Positions 16,819 to 23,482 of a stretch of DNA of 23,482 nt are shown piece after piece. A model generated the notes under the pieces. The model was not told where the DNA came from, did no database searches, and saw only the letters and a list, made by a program, of their open reading frames with translations. How positions within the stretch are numbered: the stretch's first letter is position 1; every line of letters starts with the position of its first letter. This stretch comes from a virus. Location: positions 1 through 23,482 of IMG/VR virus record IMGVR_UViG_3300025127_000287; one strand, 5' to 3'. A program made the position numbers and the translations under genes.

Positions 16819-17533
16819 AGAACATAGTAAATTCTTCATCAGTAGCAGCTTCAGCAAATTCATCTCTTGTACCTTCTAATGATCTTTCTTCAGCAAGTGC
16901 TTGATCAATATCTGCTTGCATATCATCATCTGCTGATGATATCGTAGTTGGTGGGGGAGGAATTACACCAACTTTGTTTTCATTAGGATTTAATCCCTGT
17001 TGAGCCATCTGTTCTATGGGTGGTTGTCTTTTATTATTTGATGATGATACAGCTCTAGGAGAATTTAACCCAATATTTTCATTTGTTTCTTCATTTTGAT
17101 TAGCAATAGCATTAAGTAAATTACCTTTCTTAGTTGATCCAACAAATCCAGTTTTTGAATCAAATCTACCTTTACCATATCTAATACCCGAAGATCTACC
17201 TAAAACATTCAATATTATAGGATTTTGTTTTCGATCACCATCTAAAAATTTACCAAGAACAACATCACCTTGAGATAGTGCTGGATCTTTTTTTCTACCT
17301 GCTGCACCACTTCCATCAGAGACACCAAGAGCAACCAGAGCAAAAACTATTTCTTCATCTTTTATTGAACTATCTAAAGGATGATATCCCATGATTGCGA
17401 CTCTAAATCTATATCCAAAACCAGAATTACCATCAATTTGATTTTTTTGAGATTCATAAGGTAAAATAATACCAATCCATTCATGAGTTGCAAGTCCATA
17501 AAAGTCATGATCTGATACAGAATTATACAACAT
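16817..17533 (-). CDS. gp5-like baseplate hub OB-fold protein (238 aa), no lysozyme domain
   Basis: Residues about 15-113 look like the N-terminal OB fold of T4 gp5 and related hub proteins: EWIGIILP, then YRFRVAIMGYHP, an EEIVFALVAL strand, GVSDGSGAAGR, QGDVVLGKFLDGD and NPIILNVLG. T4 gp5 continues with a lysozyme domain and a C-terminal beta-helix. Here the rest is a short GFVGSTKKGN segment, a Pro/Asn/Gln-rich linker (about 160-200) and an acidic helical tail (about 200-238). No lysozyme domain is visible. The ATG overlaps the stop of the gp27-like gene as TAATG and is preceded by GGAGGT at 17542-17547, eight bases away. It should bind the gp27-like ring and carry the spike. The gp5 assignment rests on the short OB segment and the neighbour order. 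Confidence 0.7.
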   Translation of the reverse strand: MLYNSVSDHDFYGLATHEWIGIILPYESQKNQIDGNSGFGYRFRVAIMGYHPLDSSIKDEEIVFALVALGVSDGSGAAGRKKDPALSQGDVVLGKFLDGDRKQNPIILNVLGRSSGIRYGKGRFDSKTGFVGSTKKGNLLNAIANQNEETNENIGLNSPRAVSSSNNKRQPPIEQMAQQGLNPNENKVGVIPPPPTTISSADDDMQADIDQALAEERSLEGTRDEFAEAATDEEFTMF

Positions 17534-18930
17534 TATCTTCTACCTCCACGTCTAGTTCTACTTTTATTACTAAATTTAGTTGATGCATTAGATTTAGATG
17601 AATTTTTAGAAGCATGCAATCCATAGGAATCACGTACTAAAGTTAACGAAGTTACAGATTTTTCTGATTCAAAATAATGGCATAAAGATGAAATAATATA
17701 AACACCACTTTGTTTTTGATCTGGCCCTTGTTCTTTTTTATCAGTGATATCTTCAATTTCAAGACGTAAAGTATTACCTGCTTCCAGATCAGTATTACAA
17801 GGAATTGTTATAGAGTGTTTTTGTGAAAAAAGCATATTATATCTAGTGGTTCCAGCAGCATAGTATAACTCAGGACTATTATTAGGATTTATACTTTCAG
17901 ATTCACCCCCGATATTTAATACTGCAGTTTGTACTCTATGAAATTTATTTCCTTGTTCAAAATTTTCAGACAATATTTTAGGAATTTCTGGTTTTTTTCC
18001 TAGCGTAGAAAATTTTGGATCTTTATATAATCTTCCATCATCAACAGTAACATCAATTTCTGTAAACTTGTAAGTTTGGGGATTGAAAAATATAGTTTTA
18101 TTTGCATATACACCAGATCTAATTTGAGACATTAAATTCTGATCCTTTATTACTTGTAAAGATGCTATCTTATAATCATTACTTTCATCCCTAGTTTGTG
18201 ATGTTGATTGAACTTTACCATCATAATGATATGTTTTGTCATATGGATCATTATTAATAATTGAATCAACAGAAACATAATTGAAACCACTTTTTGTTTC
18301 ATAAGCAAAATAACCAGGATTTGAAGTATTTTCTGGTACTGATTGTTTTGCAAGCATAAGAATTAAATCAAAAGGCCTTTTTGTCATTCCAGCAAAGGAG
18401 TATGGATTACTACAATCATCAATATTAATTCTATCTTTATCTAATTTAAATTCATTTTTAAGAATTTTTTCTATAGAATTTGTAATTTTACCTGTGTAAT
18501 GTTTAGTAAGTCTTTTTGTATTATTTAATAATCCTATTCTAGATATAAATCTTATTTGAATAATTTCTGAAGTTGATTTCTTATCTATAATTTGAACTTC
18601 ATTAACATATAATCTTTTAAATGGATCTTTTTTAGATGAAAAATCCAATCCCTCTCCTATAGGATCCTCAATTTTTATCAAGAGTTCACAACCTACTTCC
18701 AATGGAAGTGAAGTATGTAAAGATCCAAGTCTCTCTTGCGTATCATCTTTAGACTTAGTAACTGCACTTGTGCTTACGATTGTAACTATTCCTGTTATAA
18801 ATGGTGATAATACATTTTCATAATAGTAAAAATTAGCAATTCTAAATTGACCCTGTGCAAAATCTACTTCATTTTTACCATCAGCAGATATGATTTTAAA
18901 TATACTATATTTTGATGATTGCACTGACAT
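17533..18930 (-). CDS. gp27-like baseplate hub protein (465 aa)
   Basis: This is probably the trimeric hub ring joining the tail tube to the spike. The N-terminus (SKYSIFKIISADGKNEVDF) starts a beta-barrel region. Residues about 85-135 (CELLIKIEDP, KRLYVNEVQIIDKK, IIQIRFISRIGLLNN) match the strand pattern of gp27/gpD hub proteins. The C-terminal part contains IPCNTDLEAGNTLRLEIED, SGVYIISSLCHYF and SVTSLTLVRDSYG. T4 gp27 ends its fold in the same way, with a PGxxI turn, FYVDEVIHEL and a SVTHLYM-type strand. The final 25 residues are a basic Ser/Arg/Lys tail (KSRTRRGGRR). T4 gp27 is about 390 residues, so this one is longer. The start overlaps the upstream stop as TAATG with GAGGA at 18938-18942. 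The next gene, the OB-fold gp5-like protein, is the expected partner. Confidence 0.75.
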   Translation of the reverse strand: MSVQSSKYSIFKIISADGKNEVDFAQGQFRIANFYYYENVLSPFITGIVTIVSTSAVTKSKDDTQERLGSLHTSLPLEVGCELLIKIEDPIGEGLDFSSKKDPFKRLYVNEVQIIDKKSTSEIIQIRFISRIGLLNNTKRLTKHYTGKITNSIEKILKNEFKLDKDRINIDDCSNPYSFAGMTKRPFDLILMLAKQSVPENTSNPGYFAYETKSGFNYVSVDSIINNDPYDKTYHYDGKVQSTSQTRDESNDYKIASLQVIKDQNLMSQIRSGVYANKTIFFNPQTYKFTEIDVTVDDGRLYKDPKFSTLGKKPEIPKILSENFEQGNKFHRVQTAVLNIGGESESINPNNSPELYYAAGTTRYNMLFSQKHSITIPCNTDLEAGNTLRLEIEDITDKKEQGPDQKQSGVYIISSLCHYFESEKSVTSLTLVRDSYGLHASKNSSKSNASTKFSNKSRTRRGGRR

Positions 18931-19937
18931 TATGGCATCCTCATATCTGATCCAACAGATGCTGATGGTTCAACTGAATTTATGGTATTAGATCCTCCAT
19001 TAGATTTATTTGTTGGAATTATTTTTTCAACTTCGATAGGAATTATTACAGTATTAGTTTTATCATCAAGGTTTCCTACTAAATTTTTAGAATTTTTATT
19101 TTTAATTTTTGATATCACTTTTTTTGAATTATCATCATTAAAAATAGATGACGACATATTTGTCTTATGAATAATCTTATTAATTTTATTATCATTTACT
19201 ATATCACCAATCTGTGAATTTATATTCATTTTTGGTTTAGTCTCTGATTGGGGTTTTGATTTATCCTCAAACATGGATAAGTCTCCACTGGAGGGTTTTC
19301 CTCCTCCCAGTGCACCAATTTCATTTATACGAGTACCTGGTAGAATTTCTGGATTAGCAGCACGAATTTCATCTGTGGAAAGAGGTTTTGGTTTTAATTC
19401 TGTTGTCGATTCCTGAATATTATCTTCTGAATTATCAGTATTGATAGTATCTATTTCTTCTTCCAAAACAGTAGAATTATCATATAAAAGATCGGTGTTT
19501 TCCTCTGCTTTTTTACGATTAAATAATCCAGATATCCATCCACCAAATTTAAACAAAGATTTACCAATAAAACTTATAACTTTCCAAGCAGTTTCAATCA
19601 AAGGTTTTACAAATTCATAAGCAGATTTTAATTTTTCTATGACTATGGGTAGATTTTTAACCAACATTCCCATTAAAAGATAACCAAAGAAATTTAATAT
19701 TTTATCTTTTATACTCATAACAGTAGTTGATATATTGGATAGAATACTTTTTAATGGGCCTTTTTTTGGTTTCTTTTCTATATTTGTTTCAGCTGCATCT
19801 CTCTCTGCTTTTAATCTTAATTTACGTGATAGAGATGTTTTTTTAGAATTTAATTTTTCTAATGTTTTGGTATTTTTATTCAACACACTTCTAATATTAA
19901 CAGCAGTAATTTTTAGTTTTGCAGATGTGATGGCCAT
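18930..19937 (-). CDS. Second tape-measure/hub-like protein, paralogous to its upstream neighbour (335 aa)
   Basis: Residues 9-20 (KITAVNIRSVLN) align without gaps to KLNVTNVKSIFN at residues 14-25 of the preceding protein. Residues 75-100 (SIKDKILNFFGYLLMGMLVK and following) align to SILDKVIGFFGTLATGFLAD there. A Lys-rich region separates the motifs (about 21-65). The stretch 78-130 is strongly hydrophobic with amphipathic helices. After residue 140 the protein becomes acidic, then Asn/Ser/Lys-rich and probably disordered. It looks like a shortened copy of the upstream gene, joined to it by a TAATG overlap and followed by the gp27-like hub with another TAATG. This position suggests a tape-measure or tube-lumen/hub-plug role. 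T4 gp28 and gp29 occupy a comparable functional slot, but I cannot claim orthology. Confidence 0.7.
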   Translation of the reverse strand: MAITSAKLKITAVNIRSVLNKNTKTLEKLNSKKTSLSRKLRLKAERDAAETNIEKKPKKGPLKSILSNISTTVMSIKDKILNFFGYLLMGMLVKNLPIVIEKLKSAYEFVKPLIETAWKVISFIGKSLFKFGGWISGLFNRKKAEENTDLLYDNSTVLEEEIDTINTDNSEDNIQESTTELKPKPLSTDEIRAANPEILPGTRINEIGALGGGKPSSGDLSMFEDKSKPQSETKPKMNINSQIGDIVNDNKINKIIHKTNMSSSIFNDDNSKKVISKIKNKNSKNLVGNLDDKTNTVIIPIEVEKIIPTNKSNGGSNTINSVEPSASVGSDMRMP

Positions 19938-21319
19938 TAATCATATACCCCCAAAAGATCTTTTGTAAGAGGTATATAAGAATTTGAAACATCTTCTGCC
20001 CCAACAAAAGGTATGGAATTTTCACTATCACCACCCACATTTGAATTAGCAGTACCCTGATTATTAACCATATCAGAAACTTTTATAGTATCCATTATTG
20101 TTACATTATTTCTTGTAGATTGTTGAAGATTTTGTGATCTAACATTTCCAGAAAAATCCATATTGGTAGTGGTATTGACCAAATCATTATAAGTATTGGC
20201 AATTGTTCCCAGTGTACCTTTAGTTCTTTCTTCAGAAGGAGATATTACATCTCTTGCAATATCTGCTGCAGCAATAGTATAACCAATAGGGCCAGGAATA
20301 GCACTACCCAATGAAAGTGCAGCACCAGTAAAGTCACCTTTAGAAGCACGATAAACAGCCATTCCTAAATCAATCGCATTTCCAATAATTGGGAACATAC
20401 CCAAAGCTTTAAATCCACCTTTTTTTGCTACTTTTGTAGCAATTTTTTGAGTTGTTTTTTGAGTTACTTTAGGAGCAACTTTAGTACTAATATTAAGAAC
20501 TTTACCAACTTTTCCTAATGCTTTAGGGCCAAATCTTAGCAACGTTCTTGCTATTCTAAGAGCATTCTTAACAATGACTAAACTACTTTTAAGAAATCTG
20601 ATAACTTGCCTAACTTTTTTAACAAGTTTAACGGCAATAACACCACCAACAAGAACTCCAAGACCAATTAAAATTTTCTTTCCATGATCTTGTAAAAATT
20701 CAAAAAATCCTGTTACTTTATCTTTATTTTCTGACAACCATGTTAATGCCTTATCCGCTAAAAATCCTGTTGCTAAAGTGCCAAAAAATCCTATAACTTT
20801 ATCAAGAATACTTCTTGCAGGAGCGGTAACAGAACTAAATGCTGTTCCTACTTTATTGGTTATCTTATTAACTGATTCTAATCCTGCCTCTATTCCACCT
20901 CTTTTTTTAGTTTCTGCTCCTTCTCTTAAAGCATCTATTTCATTCTTTTTTTGTGTTATTCTATTTCCAAAATCTAATGATAGTGCATTACCAATATCTT
21001 GAAGAATAGAATTAATTTCTTCCAAAGGACCACCACCAAATGGATTTTGTTGGGTTTTAATAATCCTTTTGAGTATCGTTATTTTCTTTTCATTCGCAGC
21101 AACCCTTTTTTCCAAAGGATCATAATCATTTAATTCAAATAATTTTTCAGTATCAAGAGAACGACCTTTGGGAACAATGGCACCACCTTTGGGGACAATA
21201 GATCCTGACCCACGACGAGTTATAGCACCCCCCTTACCACCACCGTTAAAAATACTTTTTACGTTAGTTACATTTAACTTAATGTTTGATGGTACTATCT
21301 CAGGAGTAATTGCTGCCAC
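19937..21319 (-). CDS. Tape-measure-like protein (460 aa), GTG start
   Basis: The gene follows the frameshifted assembly protein and precedes the hub, the usual tape-measure position. It has a motif-bearing N-terminus (NIKLNVTNVKSIFN, residues 12-25), a Gly-rich linker (26-53), predicted coiled coil (about 67-150), a conserved hydrophobic helix region (170-195), a transmembrane-like segment (ILIGLGVLVGGVIAVKLV, about 216-233) and a basic helix (234-262). A second Gly/Ala-rich hydrophobic block covers about 308-355, and a polar tail follows. Hydrophobic segments like these are common in tape measures that enter the host inner membrane. The start is GTG at 21319: no suitable ATG exists before residue 308, and no Shine-Dalgarno is visible. 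The first 20 bases overlap the end of the -1 frame extension of the upstream gene. At 460 residues it is shorter than T4 gp29 (about 590), so length control may involve its paralogue too. Confidence 0.65.
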   Translation of the reverse strand: MAAITPEIVPSNIKLNVTNVKSIFNGGGKGGAITRRGSGSIVPKGGAIVPKGRSLDTEKLFELNDYDPLEKRVAANEKKITILKRIIKTQQNPFGGGPLEEINSILQDIGNALSLDFGNRITQKKNEIDALREGAETKKRGGIEAGLESVNKITNKVGTAFSSVTAPARSILDKVIGFFGTLATGFLADKALTWLSENKDKVTGFFEFLQDHGKKILIGLGVLVGGVIAVKLVKKVRQVIRFLKSSLVIVKNALRIARTLLRFGPKALGKVGKVLNISTKVAPKVTQKTTQKIATKVAKKGGFKALGMFPIIGNAIDLGMAVYRASKGDFTGAALSLGSAIPGPIGYTIAAADIARDVISPSEERTKGTLGTIANTYNDLVNTTTNMDFSGNVRSQNLQQSTRNNVTIMDTIKVSDMVNNQGTANSNVGGDSENSIPFVGAEDVSNSYIPLTKDLLGVYD

Positions 21320-22210
21320 TTTGCTGTTGTTTTAAATTTTCTTCTTCGATGTATTGTTGGAGAAGTGAAACATATATTTCTCTCTCCCACGGTATCATGT
21401 TTTCAAGCTCTGTTAAGCTATATTTATGGTGCTGTATGAGGGCAAAATTAGTACGATAATAATTTTCCAAACTCTCATGTGCCAGAGCTAACTGAAAAAA
21501 GATGCTAATCCCTCAATTACAACCTCACTTTCAACTTTAGTCTCTGGATTTGTTACTTTGACTTTATGGGATAATTTAGGCATTGTTTCAAAAAAAGTTT
21601 CAACTTCTTTAAATTGTTTAGAGTTCATTGATTCAACAAATTCTTTCAATTCTTTTTTTGTACATTCAGCAGCAGACCAAGATTCTTCACTATTATATAC
21701 TTGATTAATACAAGACATAATTACATGTAAAGATTGATCCACTTGATTTTTAGTATCACTAAGATCAAAATTAGTTTCGATAAATTGATTTAATGATGGA
21801 TAATTCATCTGAATGGATAAATCATTGTCTAATTTAATAATATTAGAATGATTAGGATCCTTTTGAATTTTTATTGAATCAATATCAATTTCCATTTCCA
21901 CTGTAGTTTTCCCATCATCTGGACATGTTACATTAACTTCTACAGTTTCACCAACAGATTTTCCACGAACATTTAAAAACAAATATTCAATATCAAATGT
22001 TGCCATCTTATCGACCTTAATACCTCTAGTCAAAATACAGTCAGCTAAAACTGTTTTTATTGCATTGGTAATCTGTTTTTGATCTTCAGATTCCAATGCC
22101 ATAATTAAGATTTTTTCTTCTTTAACTAAAAATGGTCTATATTTAACTTTTTTATTAGTAGATGGTAATACCAACTCATATGTTGGTGTAGAAATTTTCG
22201 GTAATGGCAT
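21300..22210 (-). CDS. Predicted -1 frameshift fusion of the gp26/gp51-family assembly protein (about 303 aa)
   Basis: If ribosomes slip at 21494-21500, the product reads the first 239 residues of the zero-frame protein and continues for 64 codons in the -1 frame to TGA at 21300-21302. The extension begins QLALAHESLENYYRTNFALI and contains YSLTELENMIPWEREIYVSL. This resembles, from memory, the C-terminus of the T4 gp26/gp51-type protein (NYSLNSIMQMIPAER-like), which makes the frame biologically meaningful. The -1 frame has no good ATG start of its own near its beginning, because the only Met lies in ENMIP well inside it. Position between the tube gene and the tape-measure-like gene mirrors the lambda G/GT tail chaperone pair, where the extended form binds the tape measure. 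An alternative is a simple mutation or sequencing frameshift that split one longer gene. Confidence 0.7.
21470..21500 (-). promoter_or_regulatory. Programmed -1 frameshift site: slippery T-TTT-TTC plus short stem-loop
   Basis: In zero frame the codons are TCT TTT TTC AGT TAG. The heptamer T TTT TTC (21500 down to 21494) fits X-XXY-YYZ, so P-site and A-site tRNAs can both re-pair in the -1 frame. The zero-frame stop TAG is one codon later. Starting four bases after the heptamer, a six-pair stem with one G-T pair (21484-21489 with 21470-21475, loop of eight) can form. The stem is weak, so its stimulatory role is uncertain. Confidence 0.6.
21488..22210 (-). CDS. Baseplate hub assembly protein of the T4 gp26/gp51 family, zero-frame product (240 aa)
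   Basis: The protein starts PLPKISTPTYELVLPSTNKK and continues KVKYRPFLVKEEKILIMALE, then ITNAIKTVLADCIL, YLFLNVRGKSVGETVEVNVTCPDDG and an MEIDIDSIKI strand pair. This is the T4_baseplate family architecture: an N-terminal YRPFxVKEEKxLLMA segment, an IxxL helix, then a zinc-finger-like beta hairpin. In the T4-type hairpin there are two CPxC-like positions; here one Cys remains (CPDDG), so metal binding is probably lost. The second half is helical (LNQFIETNFDL, SLHVIMSCINQVYN, FVESMNSKQFKEVETFFETM). T4 gp26 and gp51 help assemble the hub and are not major virion parts. I cannot decide between gp26 and gp51 by memory alone. A T4-like late promoter lies 24 bases before the ATG. Confidence 0.8.
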   Translation of the reverse strand: MPLPKISTPTYELVLPSTNKKVKYRPFLVKEEKILIMALESEDQKQITNAIKTVLADCILTRGIKVDKMATFDIEYLFLNVRGKSVGETVEVNVTCPDDGKTTVEMEIDIDSIKIQKDPNHSNIIKLDNDLSIQMNYPSLNQFIETNFDLSDTKNQVDQSLHVIMSCINQVYNSEESWSAAECTKKELKEFVESMNSKQFKEVETFFETMPKLSHKVKVTNPETKVESEVVIEGLASFFS

Positions 22211-22234
22211 AATGTTTTCACACTTCAGTAAGTT

Positions 22235-22242
22235 TATTTATA
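22235..22242 (-). promoter_or_regulatory. T4-type late promoter TATAAATA upstream of the gp26/gp51-family gene
   Basis: The minus strand reads GCTATAAATAAACT, an exact match to the T4 late promoter core TATAAATA. It lies in the short gap between the tube gene and the gp26/gp51-family gene, 24 bases before the ATG at 22210. Such promoters are read by host RNA polymerase carrying the phage sigma-like gp55. It would drive the long leftward tail operon. Confidence 0.7.
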
Positions 22243-22251
22243 GCAGTTTAT

Positions 22252-22854
22252 TTAGATAAGATTATAACGATCATATGCAAATTGAACATTTACTTTTAAA
22301 AGATCTGCACCACCATATTGAACAGGTATTGATATCATTGCTTTAGGAAATGCATTTATAAAACTATATTTGATAGATTTACCAAGATTTTTTTCAAACT
22401 TAGATATTGTTAAACTTCCACATTTATATCCAATTTTTCTATCAGTATTCATAGGATAATTAAATCTCCTGTAATAATTTACATCATCATCTCTTCTAAA
22501 CTCACTATTATCATCACCTGAAATATAGTCCATCCATCCTTCAAAAAATTTCAAAACATTATAATTATCATCAATGTAAAAAGAAAAATCACTATCAATG
22601 TAAATTCTTGTATGAGCAAATTGTTGATTTACTCCATGAAAATTATCTTTAACTTCTGATGTAGCAAACGAACTAGTTGGAAGTGTGGCTTCTGCACACA
22701 TTATACCAATATCACCACCAGATGCATAGTTATTTGGAATATTATAATATCTACCCAAATATCCTTTTAAATCAGCAGTTATTCCTGAAATATTAACTTG
22801 ATATTGATTATTCAAAGATACCTTACTAATATCCATTTTAGTAAGTGCTGTCAT
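22252..22854 (-). CDS. gp19-family tail tube-fold protein (200 aa)
   Basis: The sequence follows the tail-tube (T4 gp19) pattern. It has an N-terminal region with YQVNISGI, a central CAEATLPTSSF (compare CKATALP in T4 gp19), then FHGVNQQFAHTRIYIDSDFSFYIDDNY with FFEGWMDYI, and a C-terminal YSFINAFPKAMISIPVQYGG ending LKVNVQFAYDRYNL. This is the L-x-x-x-P / beta-hairpin / final F-x-V-x-x-A-Y-D-x-Y strand of tube proteins. It may be the main tube subunit, or a tube initiator or cap in the baseplate (the role of gp54 or gp48 in T4), since it lies next to hub-assembly genes. I chose the ATG at 22854 (MTALTKMDIS). The frame is open up to 22938, but that longer start would overlap the divergent gp4 gene and read Asn-rich AT-rich DNA. 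No clear Shine-Dalgarno precedes either start. Confidence 0.75.
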   Translation of the reverse strand: MTALTKMDISKVSLNNQYQVNISGITADLKGYLGRYYNIPNNYASGGDIGIMCAEATLPTSSFATSEVKDNFHGVNQQFAHTRIYIDSDFSFYIDDNYNVLKFFEGWMDYISGDDNSEFRRDDDVNYYRRFNYPMNTDRKIGYKCGSLTISKFEKNLGKSIKYSFINAFPKAMISIPVQYGGADLLKVNVQFAYDRYNLI

Positions 22855-22881
22855 TTTATAATTTGAAATAAGTCCTGACAC

Positions 22882-22889
22882 TCTAAATA
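22882..22889 (+). promoter_or_regulatory. Possible rightward late promoter for gp4
   Basis: TCTAAATA differs from the T4 late core TATAAATA by one base and lies 25 bases before the gp4 ATG. The location in the only divergent intergenic region of the window supports it. The sequence match alone is weak in AT-rich DNA. Confidence 0.4.
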
Positions 22890-22897
22890 TACTTATA
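22890..22897 (-). promoter_or_regulatory. Possible leftward late promoter for the tube gene
   Basis: The minus strand reads TATAAGTA, one base from TATAAATA, 35 bases before the chosen tube start at 22854. It abuts the rightward candidate, so the two would form a compact back-to-back late promoter pair. Confidence 0.4.
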
Positions 22898-22914
22898 TTA
22901 TTATTTCTATTTAG

Positions 22915-23355
22915 ATGTCTTATAAGGGTCGTTATCAACCAAACAATCCCCTAAAATATAAAGGTAACTTTAGAAACATCATCTATCGTTCATTATGGGA
23001 ATTGAAATTTATGAAATATTGTGATAGTAATCAAAATATTTTAGAATGGGGAAGTGAAGAAGTCTTTTTACCATATCGTTCTCCATTAGATAATAAAATT
23101 CATAGATATTTTCCAGACTTTTATATTAAAGTTAAAGAAAATACAGGAAAGATTAAAAAATATATTATTGAAGTAAAACCCAAAAAACAATGTATTGAAC
23201 CCAAACCACAAAAAAAGAAAACAAAAGGTTATATTTACGAAGTTCGTGAATATGTAAAAAATCAGGCAAAATGGAAGGCAGCAAAAAATTATTGTCTTGA
23301 TAGAGGATTGGAATTTAAAATATTAACCGAAGACGAACTAGGTATCACCAGATGA
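22915..23355 (+). CDS. gp4: gp4 head-completion nuclease (146 aa)
   Basis: This matches the T4 gp4 (gp50) head-completion protein from the first residues: MSYKGRYQPNNPLKYKG, then YRSLWELKFMKYCD, ILEWGSEEV, LPYRSPLDNKIHRYFPDFYI and a YIIEVKPKKQ segment. The pieces E29, P67-D68 and E86-V-K88 form a PD-(D/E)xK nuclease signature, and the C-terminus (QAKWKAAKNYCLDRGLEFKI) is the usual family tail. Length is close to the roughly 150 residues of T4 gp4. The protein acts on packaged heads before tail joining, probably trimming DNA ends. It is transcribed away from all the tail genes in the window. Its stop overlaps the next start as ATGA. The assignment is firm; the nuclease activity is inferred from the motif. 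Confidence 0.93.
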   Translation: MSYKGRYQPNNPLKYKGNFRNIIYRSLWELKFMKYCDSNQNILEWGSEEVFLPYRSPLDNKIHRYFPDFYIKVKENTGKIKKYIIEVKPKKQCIEPKPQKKKTKGYIYEVREYVKNQAKWKAAKNYCLDRGLEFKILTEDELGITR

Positions 23356-23482
23356 CATATAGTTATCCAACAGAAGATAAACATAACAGAATACGTTCTG
23401 TGGTTAATGGTATCAGAGGGACAGAAGATCCTGATGATTTAATGTTGGAAATGATGGAAGCTCTTAATAAAACGGTAACACC
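23352..23482 (+). CDS. N-terminal fragment of an unknown gene following gp4
   Basis: An ATG overlapping the gp4 stop (ATGA at 23352-23355) opens a frame that runs to the end of the window, 43 complete codons. It begins MTYSYPTEDKHNRIRSVVNG and continues with an acidic segment containing TEDPDDLMLEMMEAL. It does not look like the start of T4 gp53, which follows gp4 in T4. The overlap implies co-translation with gp4. The fragment is too short to assign. Confidence 0.6.
   Translation, partial: MTYSYPTEDKHNRIRSVVNGIRGTEDPDDLMLEMMEALNKTVT

Noticed and set aside
16817-17533. Assigning full gp5 (tail lysozyme) to the 238-aa gene
   Set aside because: Only the OB-fold-like part is visible; there is no lysozyme domain and the length is far below the roughly 575 residues of T4 gp5.
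22855-22938. Longer N-terminus for the tube protein (28 more residues)
   Set aside because: It would overlap the start of the divergent gp4 gene, reads Asn/Ile-rich AT-rich DNA and occupies the likely promoter region.

Overview
The window is the tail and baseplate part of a large, AT-rich (roughly two-thirds A+T by eye), T4-like contractile-tailed phage. The T4 relationship rests on recognisable gp4, gp26/gp51-family, gp27-like, gp5-like and gp19-family proteins and on a T4-type late promoter (TATAAATA). The long fibre-like proteins with repeated GIGTxxP / LDVDG motifs are the style of marine myoviruses of cyanobacteria and SAR11-type bacteria. No host-diagnostic or auxiliary metabolic gene is present, so the host is not determined. 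No tRNA, CRISPR array, insertion sequence or origin was seen. Coding is almost gap-free, and the few intergenic spaces are 60 bases or shorter.

Layout, following transcription. From a divergent promoter region at 22855-22914, gp4 (head-completion nuclease) and a truncated unknown gene run rightward to the window edge. Everything else runs leftward. The tail-core block comes first: a gp19-family tube protein, then the gp26/gp51-family assembly protein with a probable programmed -1 frameshift that adds a 64-residue extension. Two tandem related proteins follow that sit where the tape measure should be, then a gp27-like hub, a gp5-like OB-fold hub protein without a lysozyme domain, a 695-residue structural protein of unknown role, and a small beta-helical spike-like protein.

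The fibre/baseplate-periphery block occupies the left 14 kb. It holds a 1137-residue protein (seven 12-residue repeats plus a beta-helix), a 763-residue protein built of about six divergent repeats, a 1981-residue fibre-like protein, and an open-ended protein of at least 829 residues with Asp-box (BNR) motifs that runs off position 1. That last gene has no stop in the window and is easily missed.

The leftward genes look like one late operon. Five junctions are TAATG stop-start overlaps and others overlap by 8 or 20 bases or are separated by 1-2 bases, so translational coupling is likely. The order tube, frameshifted assembly chaperone, tape measure, hub, spike matches the canonical tail module of long-tailed phages. 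This makes the gp26/gp51-family frameshift and the tandem tape-measure-like pair the most interesting observations.
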